DNA of 48,906 nucleotides, from assembly GCA_944326795.1 (NCBI GenBank), contig CALVFJ010000010.1:1-48906 (forward strand). Direction: 5' to 3'. The notes under the pieces are model-generated. The model had not been told where the DNA came from. It ran no database searches and saw only the letters and a list, made by a program, of their open reading frames with translations. Every line of letters starts with the position of its first letter. The first letter of the stretch is position 1. Position numbers and translations under genes: made by a program. Source of the stretch: an uncultured Erysipelotrichaceae bacterium. Its GTDB lineage: Bacteria > Bacillota_I > Bacilli_A > Erysipelotrichales > Erysipelotrichaceae. Shown in pieces: positions 35,785 through 45,304 of this stretch.

Positions 35785-36473
35785 GCTTTTAATTTTTGTA
35801 TTTCTTCATCGCTTAGCAAGCGATACTCTCCTTCTTGCAAGTTTTCATCAAGATATAGATTCTTCATGCGAATGCGTTTTAAGCTGATAACCTCATTATC
35901 AACTGCCTTAAGCATCCGTTTTACTTGATGATATTTTCCTTCTGAAATGATCAAGGTGATCGTATGATCATCAACTACACAAACTTTTGCCGGTAAACAT
36001 CTTTCATTACCATCGATCATTATCCCTGAGCTCAAACGTACGATATCATTTTCATCTAAGGGATGTTTGATACCAACTAAATACTCTTTTTCAACATGTT
36101 TTTTATTCGATAATAGATCATGAGCCAGTTTACCATCAGTAGTGATCAGGCAAAGACCAGTCGTATCGATATCCAAACGCCCAACGCAAAACATATCATC
36201 GTTATAAATATCGATAAGATCCATCACCGTGGGATGAAGCTGATCTTCATTAGCACTTACATATCCTTGCGGTTTATGAAGCATTATATAATAATTTTCT
36301 CGATATGGGCATAAAATGCCATCAACCATGACAATATCATCTTCTTTGATCTTTATATCATCATCTTTAACCACGATCCCATTGATGCTAACAACTTGTC
36401 TTCTAATCAGCTTTTTAACGTCTTTGCGGGAACCATAGCCACTTTTTGCTAACAATTTGTCTAACCTTATCAT
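35781..36473 (-). CDS. Pseudouridine synthase of the RsuA family
   Basis: The 230-residue protein has an N-terminal S4 RNA-binding domain (MIRLDKLLAKSGYGSRKDVK) and the RsuA catalytic core with the active-site aspartate in GRLDIDTTGL, then KEYLVG and HQVKRMLKA. RsuA-type enzymes modify a single uridine in 16S rRNA, while the related YtzG has the same neighbour, so the target is not certain. It overlaps the murJ end by 4 nt. Confidence 0.9.
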   Translation of the reverse strand: MIRLDKLLAKSGYGSRKDVKKLIRRQVVSINGIVVKDDDIKIKEDDIVMVDGILCPYRENYYIMLHKPQGYVSANEDQLHPTVMDLIDIYNDDMFCVGRLDIDTTGLCLITTDGKLAHDLLSNKKHVEKEYLVGIKHPLDENDIVRLSSGIMIDGNERCLPAKVCVVDDHTITLIISEGKYHQVKRMLKAVDNEVISLKRIRMKNLYLDENLQEGEYRLLSDEEIQKLKA

Positions 36474-38101
36474 CGGCGTGCAACCTTTCTAAAAAGCGTT
36501 TTAAACGAAGTAAAATTAAAGATCTTCTGTGGTAATCTTAGCAGTGCTGTAGTATACACATAAACGATCACACAAACGATGCCATAAATTGCCAACATAA
36601 CGAAGGTCATCGCTTTTGATTCATAATTAAAACTTAATCCACAATAATTCAACAAGAAAAAAGCACCATTTACCGCCAATAAACAAATGATCATCTTGAT
36701 ACCTCTGATCAAAACTCTTTGGTAATTAACGCTAAAGCGATTGCTAATACATTGTAAATTTAAAAATATGATGACACAAGAAGTTAAAACCGAACTATTA
36801 ATTGCCCCAATATAACCGAATGCCTGAATCATCGGATAAAAAGAAACGCATTTGACAATAAAGCCAATCAAAAGATATGTGATATTACGTTTACGCTGCC
36901 TTAAGGTCATCATCATCGAAGTACAGATCGGTGATATCGTACCTGTTATCGCTAACAAGCTAGACCAAGCCAAAGCTTCCTGACCATAATCGAGATTCGC
37001 ATTTCCATACATGATATAGTAAATTGGTCTTGCAAGGACCAAAAGACAAAAACACATTGGTAATGCAATATATAACACTGTATCCAAACAATCCAAGACG
37101 TTTTTCTGTAATCCTTTCCAATCATGTTTTTCTAAAGAAATGGTTAGATAAGGAACGATCCCGCTTGAAAATCCTAAAGCTAAGACCTGAGGTATGGATG
37201 TAAGTTTATTACATTGTACCTGAATGATTCCTTCCAATAATTTTGCTTCTTCATATGCATATCCGCTTGCTGCCATCGCACTTTGAAAAAAATTGGTATT
37301 TACAAAATCCATGCTGCTGCCTAAGATGCTTGAAACTAAAAAAGGTAAGCCATATGCTATTATTTCCAAAAACAACTCTTTCTTAGGTCTAGCTGGCTCT
37401 TTTTGCATCCTTGCTGCCCGATTGATCACATAGTAATTTTTCTTGTCAAAATTCAAAAAATATACAATGGTCGCCAAGGCCGCAATAGATATGGAAACGA
37501 TAGCCGTATACACTGAAGCTAGGCCATTAAAGTGCAAGACATATACAGCGACCGCTCCTAGCACCAATAAAGAAACAACACGTACTAGCTGTTCAAGAAC
37601 TTGGCTGAAAGCATAAGCTCGTAATTCTTTCAAACCTTGATAAAAGCCTCTGAAACTACTTAAAAAAGGCACCAAGAAAATAGCAACCGACAAGATCATA
37701 AATAAATTTCGTTGAGTTGCAATATCATTAGGTGTACTATTAGGCCCTAAGATCAAAGACGATAAAGGCTGTGATAATAATGCAAATAGTACCGCCATTA
37801 CAAAACCGCTCATCAGCAAGATCGAGGTTGAAAGCTTACGAATCAAAACAACCGTTTTATAATCTTCACGATCAGCATATTTAGCGACTAAAGCGGCTAC
37901 TGCAAACGGTATCCCAGCACTACATACCTGTAATAACAAATCATAATAGGTATAGGTCTTACTATAAAAAACCATGTTGGTCTCACCCGCCATGGCTGTG
38001 AAAGGAACGATATACAATAATCCTAAAGCCTTTGAGATGAAGATGCCAGCAGAACTTGTCAAAGCTCCGGCAATAAATGATTGCTTACGTTTATTGCTCA
38101 T
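36470..38101 (-). CDS. Lipid II flippase candidate, MurJ/YtgP-type (MATE/polysaccharide fold)
   Basis: The protein of about 543 residues has roughly 14 membrane helices and the oligosaccharidyl-lipid/polysaccharide exporter fold. It resembles YtgP/SpoVB proteins, and YtgP is the main lipid II flippase (MurJ) in Bacillus, where it also lies next to an RsuA-family gene. Two adjacent ATGs (38104 and 38101) are possible; the second has a better distance to GAAGG. It overlaps the lipoprotein gene end, so the two are probably co-expressed. A role in wall assembly is inferred from family. Confidence 0.85.
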   Translation of the reverse strand: MSNKRKQSFIAGALTSSAGIFISKALGLLYIVPFTAMAGETNMVFYSKTYTYYDLLLQVCSAGIPFAVAALVAKYADREDYKTVVLIRKLSTSILLMSGFVMAVLFALLSQPLSSLILGPNSTPNDIATQRNLFMILSVAIFLVPFLSSFRGFYQGLKELRAYAFSQVLEQLVRVVSLLVLGAVAVYVLHFNGLASVYTAIVSISIAALATIVYFLNFDKKNYYVINRAARMQKEPARPKKELFLEIIAYGLPFLVSSILGSSMDFVNTNFFQSAMAASGYAYEEAKLLEGIIQVQCNKLTSIPQVLALGFSSGIVPYLTISLEKHDWKGLQKNVLDCLDTVLYIALPMCFCLLVLARPIYYIMYGNANLDYGQEALAWSSLLAITGTISPICTSMMMTLRQRKRNITYLLIGFIVKCVSFYPMIQAFGYIGAINSSVLTSCVIIFLNLQCISNRFSVNYQRVLIRGIKMIICLLAVNGAFFLLNYCGLSFNYESKAMTFVMLAIYGIVCVIVYVYTTALLRLPQKIFNFTSFKTLFRKVARR

Positions 38102-38655
38102 CATGCACCTTCATTATTAGCCTGAGAAACAGTATCGACAAATGAAAAACCTTCCATATTTAGCTCTAATTGATAGAATTCTCGGAAAGATTTGCTTTTA
38201 TCTCTATTATCCCAAGTAACGATCAAATCTAAAATGACATTATCACTGCTAGCTTCGCCGCTAAGCACGATACCTTTTTGAAACCCTAAATCTGTATTGA
38301 TCTGAAATGGAACCATATTTACCGATGTATTATCAAAAATTCCCACCGTTGGTAAAACAATACCATCATTAGAACTCAAGGTATAATTATTTTCCATAAC
38401 CATTGCCTTGATATTGAACATAGCTATATTAGGATTATCTATAAAAACATAATATAGATAATTCCCATCTGGAAGCTCGCTCATTTCTGCGCTTATATCA
38501 AAAAAATTGCTGCCAGCAACATATTTAGAATTCTCTTGTATGGCCGTGTAATATGCTTGATATGTGTATTCTTGCGATGTTGAATTCTGCTTATTTATTC
38601 CTGAACACCCACTCAGAAAAACTATAAGTAAAAGAATCAAGATTTTTTTTACCAT
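38101..38655 (-). CDS. Lipoprotein of unknown function
   Basis: The 184-residue protein has a lipoprotein signal: KKILILLLIVFLSGCSG, with the lipidated Cys at position 17. The mature part is Asn/Ser/Tyr-rich and beta-like, with no known domain. It is coupled to the flippase gene and has its own promoter. GAGGTGA lies before the ATG. Confidence 0.82.
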   Translation of the reverse strand: MVKKILILLLIVFLSGCSGINKQNSTSQEYTYQAYYTAIQENSKYVAGSNFFDISAEMSELPDGNYLYYVFIDNPNIAMFNIKAMVMENNYTLSSNDGIVLPTVGIFDNTSVNMVPFQINTDLGFQKGIVLSGEASSDNVILDLIVTWDNRDKSKSFREFYQLELNMEGFSFVDTVSQANNEGA

Positions 38656-38676
38656 AGTTCATTCACCTCACAAAAG

Positions 38677-38685
38677 ATTATAACA
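38677..38685 (-). promoter_or_regulatory. Extended -10 promoter of the lipoprotein-flippase operon
   Basis: TGTTATAAT on the minus strand starts within the T-run of the tyrS terminator. Confidence 0.5.
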
Positions 38686-38710
38686 AAAAAGTGCTATTTT
38701 TCATAGCACT
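38686..38710 (-). terminator. Terminator of tyrS
   Basis: Arms AGTGCTA/TAGCACT (38710-38704 and 38696-38690) with a 7-nt loop are followed by a run of T on the minus strand and overlap the tyrS stop codon. Confidence 0.85.
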
Positions 38711-39953
38711 AAAACTCACAGACAAAATAGTTCTTTTTACCTTTTTTGATAATGCTGAATTCATTATCATATGCTGCTTCTTTGCTCAGCTTATACTCTA
38801 GACTATTTTGTTTTTGACCATTTACTTGGATCGATCCTTGACTTATTAGATCTCTAGCTTCTCTTTTACTAGTGCAAATATGTCCATTGACCAAGCAATC
38901 GATCAGCAAATCACCATCATTTACCTTAAATTTTTTAGCATTTGCCAATCCTGCTTTTAGCTGAGCCGGTGTTAGATCATTGATATTGCCCTTAAAGAAA
39001 GTTTCGGTGATCTTTAAAGCATCTTCTAAAGCCGCTTCACCATGAACCAACTTTGTCATCTCTGCTGCAAATGCTTTTTGTGCTTCACGTTTTTCAGGGC
39101 AAGTTTTGACCTTTTCTTCATAAGCATAAATTTCATCTAAGCTCATAAAACTTAAGCGTTTCATATAATTGATGATATCGGCATCGCTGGTATTAACCCA
39201 AAATTGATAGAATTCATAAGCACTGGTACGCTCTGGACTTAACCAAACCGTTCCTGTTTCGGTCTTACCAAACTTACCGCCATCACTTTTGGTCAATAAT
39301 GGTGAAGTTATGCCATAAACCTTAGTTTCAGGTCCACATACCTTACGGATAAGATCGGTTCCGCTAACCAAATTTCCCCATTGATCGCTGCCACCTAATT
39401 GGATGGTACAGCCATAATTTTTATATAACTGTAAGAAATCTATGGCTTGTAAGATCGTATATGTAAATTCCGTAAAGCTGATACCAGTTTCTAATCTTTT
39501 CGCAATGGTATCTTTATTAATCATATAATTAACATTAAAATATTTGCCATAATCACGTAAGAAATCAATCAATGACATTTGTCCTAGCCAATCATGATTA
39601 TCTACCAAATTAGCAGTTCCGCTATTAAAATCCAAAAAATTTCCTAACTGCACCTTGATAGCTTCAACATTATGCTTGATCTCATCAGCACTAAGCAATC
39701 TTCTTTCTTGCGTTGGTTTAGGATCCCCGATCATTCCAGTAGCGCCACCAGCTAATGCAATAACATTATGCCCTGCTTCTTGCCAACGCTTTAAGATACA
39801 AATTTGTTGTAAATGACCAACATGTAAACAATCCGCAGTTGGATCAAAACCGATATAGACCGTACATGGATGCTGCAAATGTTCTTTTAAATTTTCTTCG
39901 TCGATCAGATCTTTGATCAGACCTCTTGCTTGTAGTTCTTCAAAAAATGTCAT
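38709..39953 (-). CDS. tyrS: Tyrosyl-tRNA synthetase
   Basis: TyrRS charges tRNA-Tyr. The 414-residue protein has the class I HVGHL signature (in DCLHVGHLQQ), the GGSDQWGN motif, KFGKTETG as its KMSKS-type loop and a C-terminal S4 domain (HICTSKREARDLI). The start at 39953 has AAAGGAG 6 nt upstream. The ATG at 39971 lies directly at the T-box terminator tail and has no ribosome site. It is controlled by a T-box leader. Confidence 0.97.
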   Translation of the reverse strand: MTFFEELQARGLIKDLIDEENLKEHLQHPCTVYIGFDPTADCLHVGHLQQICILKRWQEAGHNVIALAGGATGMIGDPKPTQERRLLSADEIKHNVEAIKVQLGNFLDFNSGTANLVDNHDWLGQMSLIDFLRDYGKYFNVNYMINKDTIAKRLETGISFTEFTYTILQAIDFLQLYKNYGCTIQLGGSDQWGNLVSGTDLIRKVCGPETKVYGITSPLLTKSDGGKFGKTETGTVWLSPERTSAYEFYQFWVNTSDADIINYMKRLSFMSLDEIYAYEEKVKTCPEKREAQKAFAAEMTKLVHGEAALEDALKITETFFKGNINDLTPAQLKAGLANAKKFKVNDGDLLIDCLVNGHICTSKREARDLISQGSIQVNGQKQNSLEYKLSKEAAYDNEFSIIKKGKKNYFVCEF

Positions 39954-39971
39954 ATAATTCTCCTTTTCCAT

Positions 39972-40165
39972 AAAAAAACGTCCTTTAATTCTAAGGACGT
40001 TTGATAACGCGGTACCACCTTAGTTCATATCATGGATGATATGCCCTTTTAGCTTTTAACGCAAGCTTAAACGTTTTATTTTCATAAACAGCTCTTGGAC
40101 TGTATTCTTATCATTTTGAATGATCTTTTTCACCAACCAAGATCTCTCTAAAAATCAATTAACGA
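39972..40165 (-). promoter_or_regulatory. Tyrosine T-box riboswitch upstream of tyrS
   Basis: The leader contains the conserved T-box sequence AAGGTGGTACCGCG (40021-40008). A stem I region has a specifier TAC (40104-40102, in AAGAATACAGTCC), the tyrosine codon. A terminator with arms AACGTCCTT/AAGGACGTT (40001-39993 and 39985-39977) plus seven T comes just before tyrS. Uncharged tRNA-Tyr would bind and allow read-through. Confidence 0.93.
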
Positions 40166-40194
40166 TAATACTATTTTCCAATCAAATGCCTTTG

Positions 40195-41184
40195 CTATTT
40201 CGTAGATTGTCGTGGGCTGTAAAGATAGCTAAGCTCGATTTCCTGATCATCTACCACTTCATCATGAAGCATCTTGGTCATTATCCTCATCGAAACCGCT
40301 CCTAGATCATATGAAGGAATGGCAAAGCTAGATATTTGTGGACGCATCATTGAATTGTATTTGGTATCAATTACGCAAACTACCTCAATATCTTTAGGTA
40401 CATCATAGCCATTTTCTCTTGCTGCATTGATCGTTGCCATTGCTTGCGAATCACGATGCGCAATTATCAGATCATGACGATGATCCTTTAAATATTTGCT
40501 CATAAATTTATAAGATGTACGGCTTGCAGCATCCATTTCCAAATAATTAACGAACTCTTTTCCATGTTCTTTAAATGCCTTGCTAGCTCCTTTTACCATC
40601 TGCTCCACAGCACATGGATTTTTACGATCCTGAATGATCGCAATATCATCGATACCTTTGTTTAAATAATCAGTAACAAGCTCATAAATTGCTTTTTCGA
40701 TATCTACAAACACACTGCTGACCATATGTCCGCTAGTTCTATTGCCAACGATAACGATCGGGATATTGTAGCTAGAGATTTCTTCGATCCGATCAATTAC
40801 CAGCTTATCATTATAAACAATTACCCCATCTACACGCGAACGAATGATCGTCTCGATGATATCATTAAGATCAGTAATTCCCTCGGTGATCGTATGAAGG
40901 ATGATATTGTAATTATACATCTTCGCTACATCGATCAAACCATTGATGATCTGCCCGATATAAGTATAACTTGCTTCAGGAATGACTAAGCCAATGGTAG
41001 TAGTTTTTGATAAAGCTAATCCTTGGGCAATGGCATTAGGTTTATATCCCAATCTTTCGATGGCTGCTTCAACTTTGTTTTTGGTTGGTGCTTTTACAAC
41101 ATCCGAACGATTGATTACCCTAGAAACCGTTGCTAAACTTACGCCTGCTTCTTTCGCAACATCATATATCGTGACACGCTTCAT
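40195..41184 (-). CDS. ccpA: LacI-family regulator, CcpA-like
   Basis: The 329-residue repressor has an N-terminal LacI helix-turn-helix (TIYDVAKEAGVSLATVSRVIN) and a periplasmic-binding-protein-like sensor domain. Its position upstream of tyrS and next to ytxH/ytxG-like genes and murC matches ccpA of Bacillus, so it may be the catabolite control protein. HPr-binding residues were not checked. ATG at 41184 with GGAGGAG upstream is preferred over the TTG at 41187. Confidence 0.82.
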   Translation of the reverse strand: MKRVTIYDVAKEAGVSLATVSRVINRSDVVKAPTKNKVEAAIERLGYKPNAIAQGLALSKTTTIGLVIPEASYTYIGQIINGLIDVAKMYNYNIILHTITEGITDLNDIIETIIRSRVDGVIVYNDKLVIDRIEEISSYNIPIVIVGNRTSGHMVSSVFVDIEKAIYELVTDYLNKGIDDIAIIQDRKNPCAVEQMVKGASKAFKEHGKEFVNYLEMDAASRTSYKFMSKYLKDHRHDLIIAHRDSQAMATINAARENGYDVPKDIEVVCVIDTKYNSMMRPQISSFAIPSYDLGAVSMRIMTKMLHDEVVDDQEIELSYLYSPRQSTK

Positions 41185-41199
41185 CAAAACTCCTCCTTC

Positions 41200-41835
41200 T
41201 TACTTCTTATCATTTTCTGGTCTTAACCAATTTTTTAATGCTTCAGTTGATTTTTCAGCCAGATCTATTGCTAGATCTTTGGCTTTTTCAATTTTTTCAT
41301 TGACTTCAGGGCGGCTAGTAAATTCATTGATCTTTTCATTGGCATACATGATTCCTTTATCGATCGAATCATTCAAATCACTGACTTTTTTCATTAATTC
41401 TTCATTTTCTTTTAGCTTTTGCACCTGAACACTAACATAATCTTGCATTTTCTCATACATCGTTATTGCTTGTTCTTTGACATCACTGTATGATTGTCTA
41501 ACTTTTGGATCATTGATAAAGTCGGTATACTGTTTTTTCAAGCTAGCAACTGTCTCTTCGGTGATCCTTTTGATGTTTTCTATTATCTTGTGCAGCTCTT
41601 CATCATTTTTGATCTTTTCGGAATCCTCTTTGATCTGTTCAATTGCTGCATTCAATACTTTTGTAGCATTTTCTTTATAATTTTTATCAGCTTCTTTTGC
41701 GACATCAACTTCAATATCTTTATTTTCAATATCTAGTGGGGTTTCTTTGCTGATCTGATCGATCTTAGCTTTTAGTTCTTCAACTGTTTGATTGATATCG
41801 TCAACAGCATTAGTTTTTTTAGGTTCTTCACTCAT
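41200..41835 (-). CDS. YtxH-like coiled-coil protein
   Basis: The 211-residue protein is mostly long charged helices rich in Lys, Glu and Asp with no membrane segment, and it begins MSEEPKKTNAVDDINQTVEE. It lies between ccpA and the YtxG-like gene, the usual place of ytxH, but its sequence is only broadly similar. AAGGAG lies 6-7 nt before the ATG at 41835, inside the end of the preceding gene. Function unknown. Confidence 0.68.
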   Translation of the reverse strand: MSEEPKKTNAVDDINQTVEELKAKIDQISKETPLDIENKDIEVDVAKEADKNYKENATKVLNAAIEQIKEDSEKIKNDEELHKIIENIKRITEETVASLKKQYTDFINDPKVRQSYSDVKEQAITMYEKMQDYVSVQVQKLKENEELMKKVSDLNDSIDKGIMYANEKINEFTSRPEVNEKIEKAKDLAIDLAEKSTEALKNWLRPENDKK

Positions 41836-42178
41836 CTTTTTTCTCCTTACCAATCTTTTCATTGATATAATTCTTTACGTTGTCCATATTATCGTTTATG
41901 AACTCTTGAGCTTTCTTTACATTTTCAACCGTTGAATCATGAACATTATCAACGGTATGGCTTACTTTAACTGCAGTATCAAGCGGGGTCTGAACCTTTT
42001 CTAATGAAGTATCCACTAGCTTGATCGTAGTTTCCAAATTGTCAACCGTTTTTGTCAAAGAAGTTACGAATTTGATCAAGCGGTTGATAAGCACACATAA
42101 TAATATTAAAACAACTGTTGCTACTATCGGCAGCAATTGTTGACAAACAATTTCAAGATCTTTTAACAATGCGTCCAT
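41828..42178 (-). CDS. YtxG-like membrane protein (DUF948 type)
   Basis: The 116-residue protein has one N-terminal membrane helix (about 17-36, IVATVVLILLCVLI) followed by a helical, charged cytoplasmic part (VDNLETTIKLVDTSLEKVQTP), typical of DUF948 proteins such as YtxG. GGAAGGTGAG precedes the chosen ATG at 42178. It lies directly downstream of murC and is coupled to the YtxH-like gene. Function unknown, possibly envelope related. Confidence 0.8.
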   Translation of the reverse strand: MDALLKDLEIVCQQLLPIVATVVLILLCVLINRLIKFVTSLTKTVDNLETTIKLVDTSLEKVQTPLDTAVKVSHTVDNVHDSTVENVKKAQEFINDNMDNVKNYINEKIGKEKKDE

Positions 42179-42223
42179 GGTCTCACCTTCCAAAAAAGAT
42201 TATACACTATTATGAAAATTTTT

Positions 42224-43531
42224 TCAATGATTTTGATAACGCTTTACCAGCTCCGCTAATCCATAGATATCTTTGCTCGACATAAACAGATAACAACATG
42301 GTTCTTCCTTTGCTAGCCGACTGGCTCCTTGTTCATTTTCTTCTAATATCACACTATCAGGGATCAAACGCTGTAAATAGCTAATATCGATGTCGATGCC
42401 ATCTTCTTTATCATCGATGCTAGTAAAATCACATAGATAAACTTTATCTGCCAATTTCAAAGCATCGGCAAATTCTTGGGCAAAATAATATACTCTTGAT
42501 ACGCGATGAGGTTTAAAAATCGCTATAAGTTTCTTATCTGGAAAACGTTTTCTCGCTGCTTGGATCGTGATCTTTACCTCCGTAGGATGATGAGCATAAT
42601 CATCAACAAAGATATTATCACCATGTTTTTCGATAACGAACCTTCTTTTTACGCCATGAAATTTTTTTAACCCGCTTTCAATAGCTTTAGGATCCATCTT
42701 TTCTAATATGCCGATGGCTATCGCACCGATGGCATTCCATAATAGATGACGGCCAACGAAAGGCAAATTAAAACGATAAATAAATTCGCCCTTAAAAAAT
42801 AGATCAAAGCTCATATCTTCACTGGTTTCTATGATATTATCAGCGTAAAAATCATTTTTATGATCAATGCCATACCAATAATGCATCTTATTGATCCTTA
42901 GTTTACGCGCTTCCTCATCATCACCGAAGATAACCAAAGCTTTGCTGACATTTTCGCTAAATTGCTCATACGCTAAGCGATAATCTTCTTTTGTCTTATA
43001 ATAATCAACGTGATCGATCTCAACATTGGTTATGATCGCGTATTCTGGATGATAAGCTAAAAAATGGCGACGGTATTCACAAGCTTCCACACAAAGATAT
43101 TTGGTTTCTTTGCTGATGTAGCCACTACCATCACCTATTAAATATCCACTTGGAAAGCTTTCATCCATCATGCTAGAAAGCATCCCCGTGGTCGTGGTCT
43201 TGCCATGACTACCGGCAACGCATACTGAACGATAATTTTGCATGAATTTACCTAAAAATTCATGATAACGATAACACTCACAGGTAGGATTATTCCTAGC
43301 TGCTTGAACTTCGCAAAAATCTTCTTTAAATGCATTGCCGATGATCACGGTCATATGATCTTTTATATTATTTGCATTAAACTCATCGATCCGAATATGA
43401 CGCGAAATTAAAGGCTCTTCTGTGAAAAAATGTTTTTTTAGGTCACTTCCTGCCACTTCATAGCCTAGATCATTCAAGATACAAGCCAGAGCCGACATTC
43501 CGGTTCCTTTAATTCCAATCATATAAATCAT
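42224..43531 (-). CDS. murC: UDP-N-acetylmuramate--L-alanine ligase MurC
   Basis: MurC adds the first amino acid, L-alanine, to UDP-MurNAc. The 435-residue Mur ligase has an N-terminal Rossmann domain (MIYMIGIKGTGMSALA), the ATP loop AGSHGKTTTTGM, the central NVEIDHVDYY and the C-terminal VDDYAHHPTEVK. GAGGATT lies before the ATG. It is followed by ytxG/ytxH-like genes and ccpA, an order conserved in Bacillus. Confidence 0.96.
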   Translation of the reverse strand: MIYMIGIKGTGMSALACILNDLGYEVAGSDLKKHFFTEEPLISRHIRIDEFNANNIKDHMTVIIGNAFKEDFCEVQAARNNPTCECYRYHEFLGKFMQNYRSVCVAGSHGKTTTTGMLSSMMDESFPSGYLIGDGSGYISKETKYLCVEACEYRRHFLAYHPEYAIITNVEIDHVDYYKTKEDYRLAYEQFSENVSKALVIFGDDEEARKLRINKMHYWYGIDHKNDFYADNIIETSEDMSFDLFFKGEFIYRFNLPFVGRHLLWNAIGAIAIGILEKMDPKAIESGLKKFHGVKRRFVIEKHGDNIFVDDYAHHPTEVKITIQAARKRFPDKKLIAIFKPHRVSRVYYFAQEFADALKLADKVYLCDFTSIDDKEDGIDIDISYLQRLIPDSVILEENEQGASRLAKEEPCCYLFMSSKDIYGLAELVKRYQNH

Positions 43532-43534
43532 AAG

Positions 43535-44455
43535 TTAATCCTCATCATCAAATAGACTATAATTACGGTTATTTACAACTCTAGTACGATTTTCTTTAGG
43601 CTCTTTAGCGGCAATTTTTTTATCTTGCTCATCACGACTTGCTAAAATATCATCTAAAGAAAATACTGGTACATCATCAGCTTCTTCTTCCCGATAAACA
43701 TCTTTGCATTCTGTTATTTGTTGATAATCATCACTTTCTTTTTGACCAACTGATGGTTCATAAGTTTCTTTTACTTCAGGTTGCAGATAAGGCGTACGGA
43801 TAGCATTGCCATAAATTGGTGAAATGATATCATCTTTTTCCGCTTCCTTATTATTCTTTGGTACCAAAGTTGAATTCATCGAGGCTTGAACATCTTTTTC
43901 ACTTAGGCCAAAGATCGGGCTGATGACTGGTCTTCTTTCATATGTTGAATTTGTTTCAACTTTAGCCACAATCTTACTAGTTTTGCTTGCTACTGTTGCT
44001 GCAGGTTTTGGACGGCTGCTTCTTTGGGAAGCCATTGCTGCTTTTTGAGCATTGCTATTTGACGGTTTATAGGTGTCAACATCATCTACTTGAATGCCCA
44101 AGCTACTTTTTGGCTGCGAAGCTGGTTTAATTTCCTGCGTCTCACTTGGTGTATTATAAGTTCTCAAGTTATCCAATTTAACATTATCAATATGCTGTGG
44201 CTTACTTACAGGCTTAGATTTTGGCACATATGTTTCCGTAGGTTCTACCGCAGATGATGCTTTTATGGCTTTGCTAACTGGCTTTGCTTCCTCATAATAA
44301 TTATCTTCAATGACAGGCTTATCTACTTTTTTGGTAGCTTTAGGCTTAGCAGTCTTCACTACCGGAGCTCTCTCATAATTATCTTCTAACGTATCTTCAT
44401 CTTCTTCAATGATATCTTCTTCTTCAAAAATCAGATTTTTTAATTTATTAAACAT
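43535..44455 (-). CDS. Disordered cytoplasmic protein with two ISPI-F/Y-G motifs
   Basis: The 306-residue protein is not recognised. It starts MFNKLKNLIFEEEDIIEEDE, an amphipathic helix followed by an acidic stretch, and is otherwise low-complexity (Lys, Pro, Ser, Glu, Asn). Two copies of a short conserved-looking motif, PVISPIFG (about 187-194) and DIISPIYG (about 219-226), stand out, as does a C-terminal FSLDDILASRDEQD segment. No membrane segment. AAAGGAG precedes the ATG. It lies 3 nt upstream of murC, so a division or wall role is plausible by context only. Confidence 0.78.
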   Translation of the reverse strand: MFNKLKNLIFEEEDIIEEDEDTLEDNYERAPVVKTAKPKATKKVDKPVIEDNYYEEAKPVSKAIKASSAVEPTETYVPKSKPVSKPQHIDNVKLDNLRTYNTPSETQEIKPASQPKSSLGIQVDDVDTYKPSNSNAQKAAMASQRSSRPKPAATVASKTSKIVAKVETNSTYERRPVISPIFGLSEKDVQASMNSTLVPKNNKEAEKDDIISPIYGNAIRTPYLQPEVKETYEPSVGQKESDDYQQITECKDVYREEEADDVPVFSLDDILASRDEQDKKIAAKEPKENRTRVVNNRNYSLFDDED

Positions 44456-44532
44456 AATTTTTCTCCTTTACCCTTACTATATTCTATTATAATTTACGCA
44501 ATTTGTAACTAATAAAATTCCTAAAAACAGCA

Positions 44533-45285
44533 CTATTCCAAGCTATCTGTACGATATTCACCTTCATCTTCAAAGATTTCTTCTTCGCCTTGATCATTTG
44601 GAATGATCGTTCCATCTTCGATATTATCTGTTTCGATGATCTGGTCAGGTTTGTCGATCATGTCGCTTACTTTTCCTTCGACCGGAATGATCTCATCATA
44701 TAAACTAAGTTCTTCACCTTCAAAAATAATACGTTCTTTAGCAGAATAAGCTACCATGATCGCATCAGCATTGATTGAAATGGATTTAGCGATCTTCATC
44801 ATCGGCTTAATGACATCAATGACCTGATACGAGGATCCGATAGCGCTAAAAAATACATACTGCGTATCTAATGTTACATAATACTCATTATTGGCAAGTT
44901 CATAGATATAGCTTTGATATTGATAGACGCTACCATCGTAATCAGTGTATTCCCCACTGGCTTGCGCTATCAAATAATCATCGCTTAATCTTATGGTCGT
45001 TGGGATTATATCGCCATAGCTTTGGGCATTAACGATCTTGCTGATATTTAGATTCATCGCAAATTTTGTTTCTTTATACTTTAATATCGAGCTGGTCTCA
45101 TTGGCTTGTAACCTTCCAACTTCCGGTTCAAGATAAAAGCTATAAAATTCTTTTTTATTATCAGCCATGGCGCTAGGCAAAGCATTGGCCTGGCTTAAAG
45201 CTTCATCTAAACTTTGTTGCATATCTATCTTAGGCTGACAACCATATAAGCATATCAGCAATAATAACAAAATAATTTTTTTCAC
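44533..45285 (-). CDS. Lipoprotein of unknown function
   Basis: The protein of about 250 residues begins with a lipoprotein signal ending LYGC (lipidated Cys). The mature part is beta-like, and the last 50 residues are very acidic. No domain is recognised. The best start is the GTG at 45285 with GGTGAT upstream, though a longer start at 45297 is possible. It lies 7-20 nt after trmB. Confidence 0.75.
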   Translation of the reverse strand: MKKIILLLLLICLYGCQPKIDMQQSLDEALSQANALPSAMADNKKEFYSFYLEPEVGRLQANETSSILKYKETKFAMNLNISKIVNAQSYGDIIPTTIRLSDDYLIAQASGEYTDYDGSVYQYQSYIYELANNEYYVTLDTQYVFFSAIGSSYQVIDVIKPMMKIAKSISINADAIMVAYSAKERIIFEGEELSLYDEIIPVEGKVSDMIDKPDQIIETDNIEDGTIIPNDQGEEEIFEDEGEYRTDSLE

Positions 45286-45304
45286 TAGCATCACCACAGT
45301 AACA

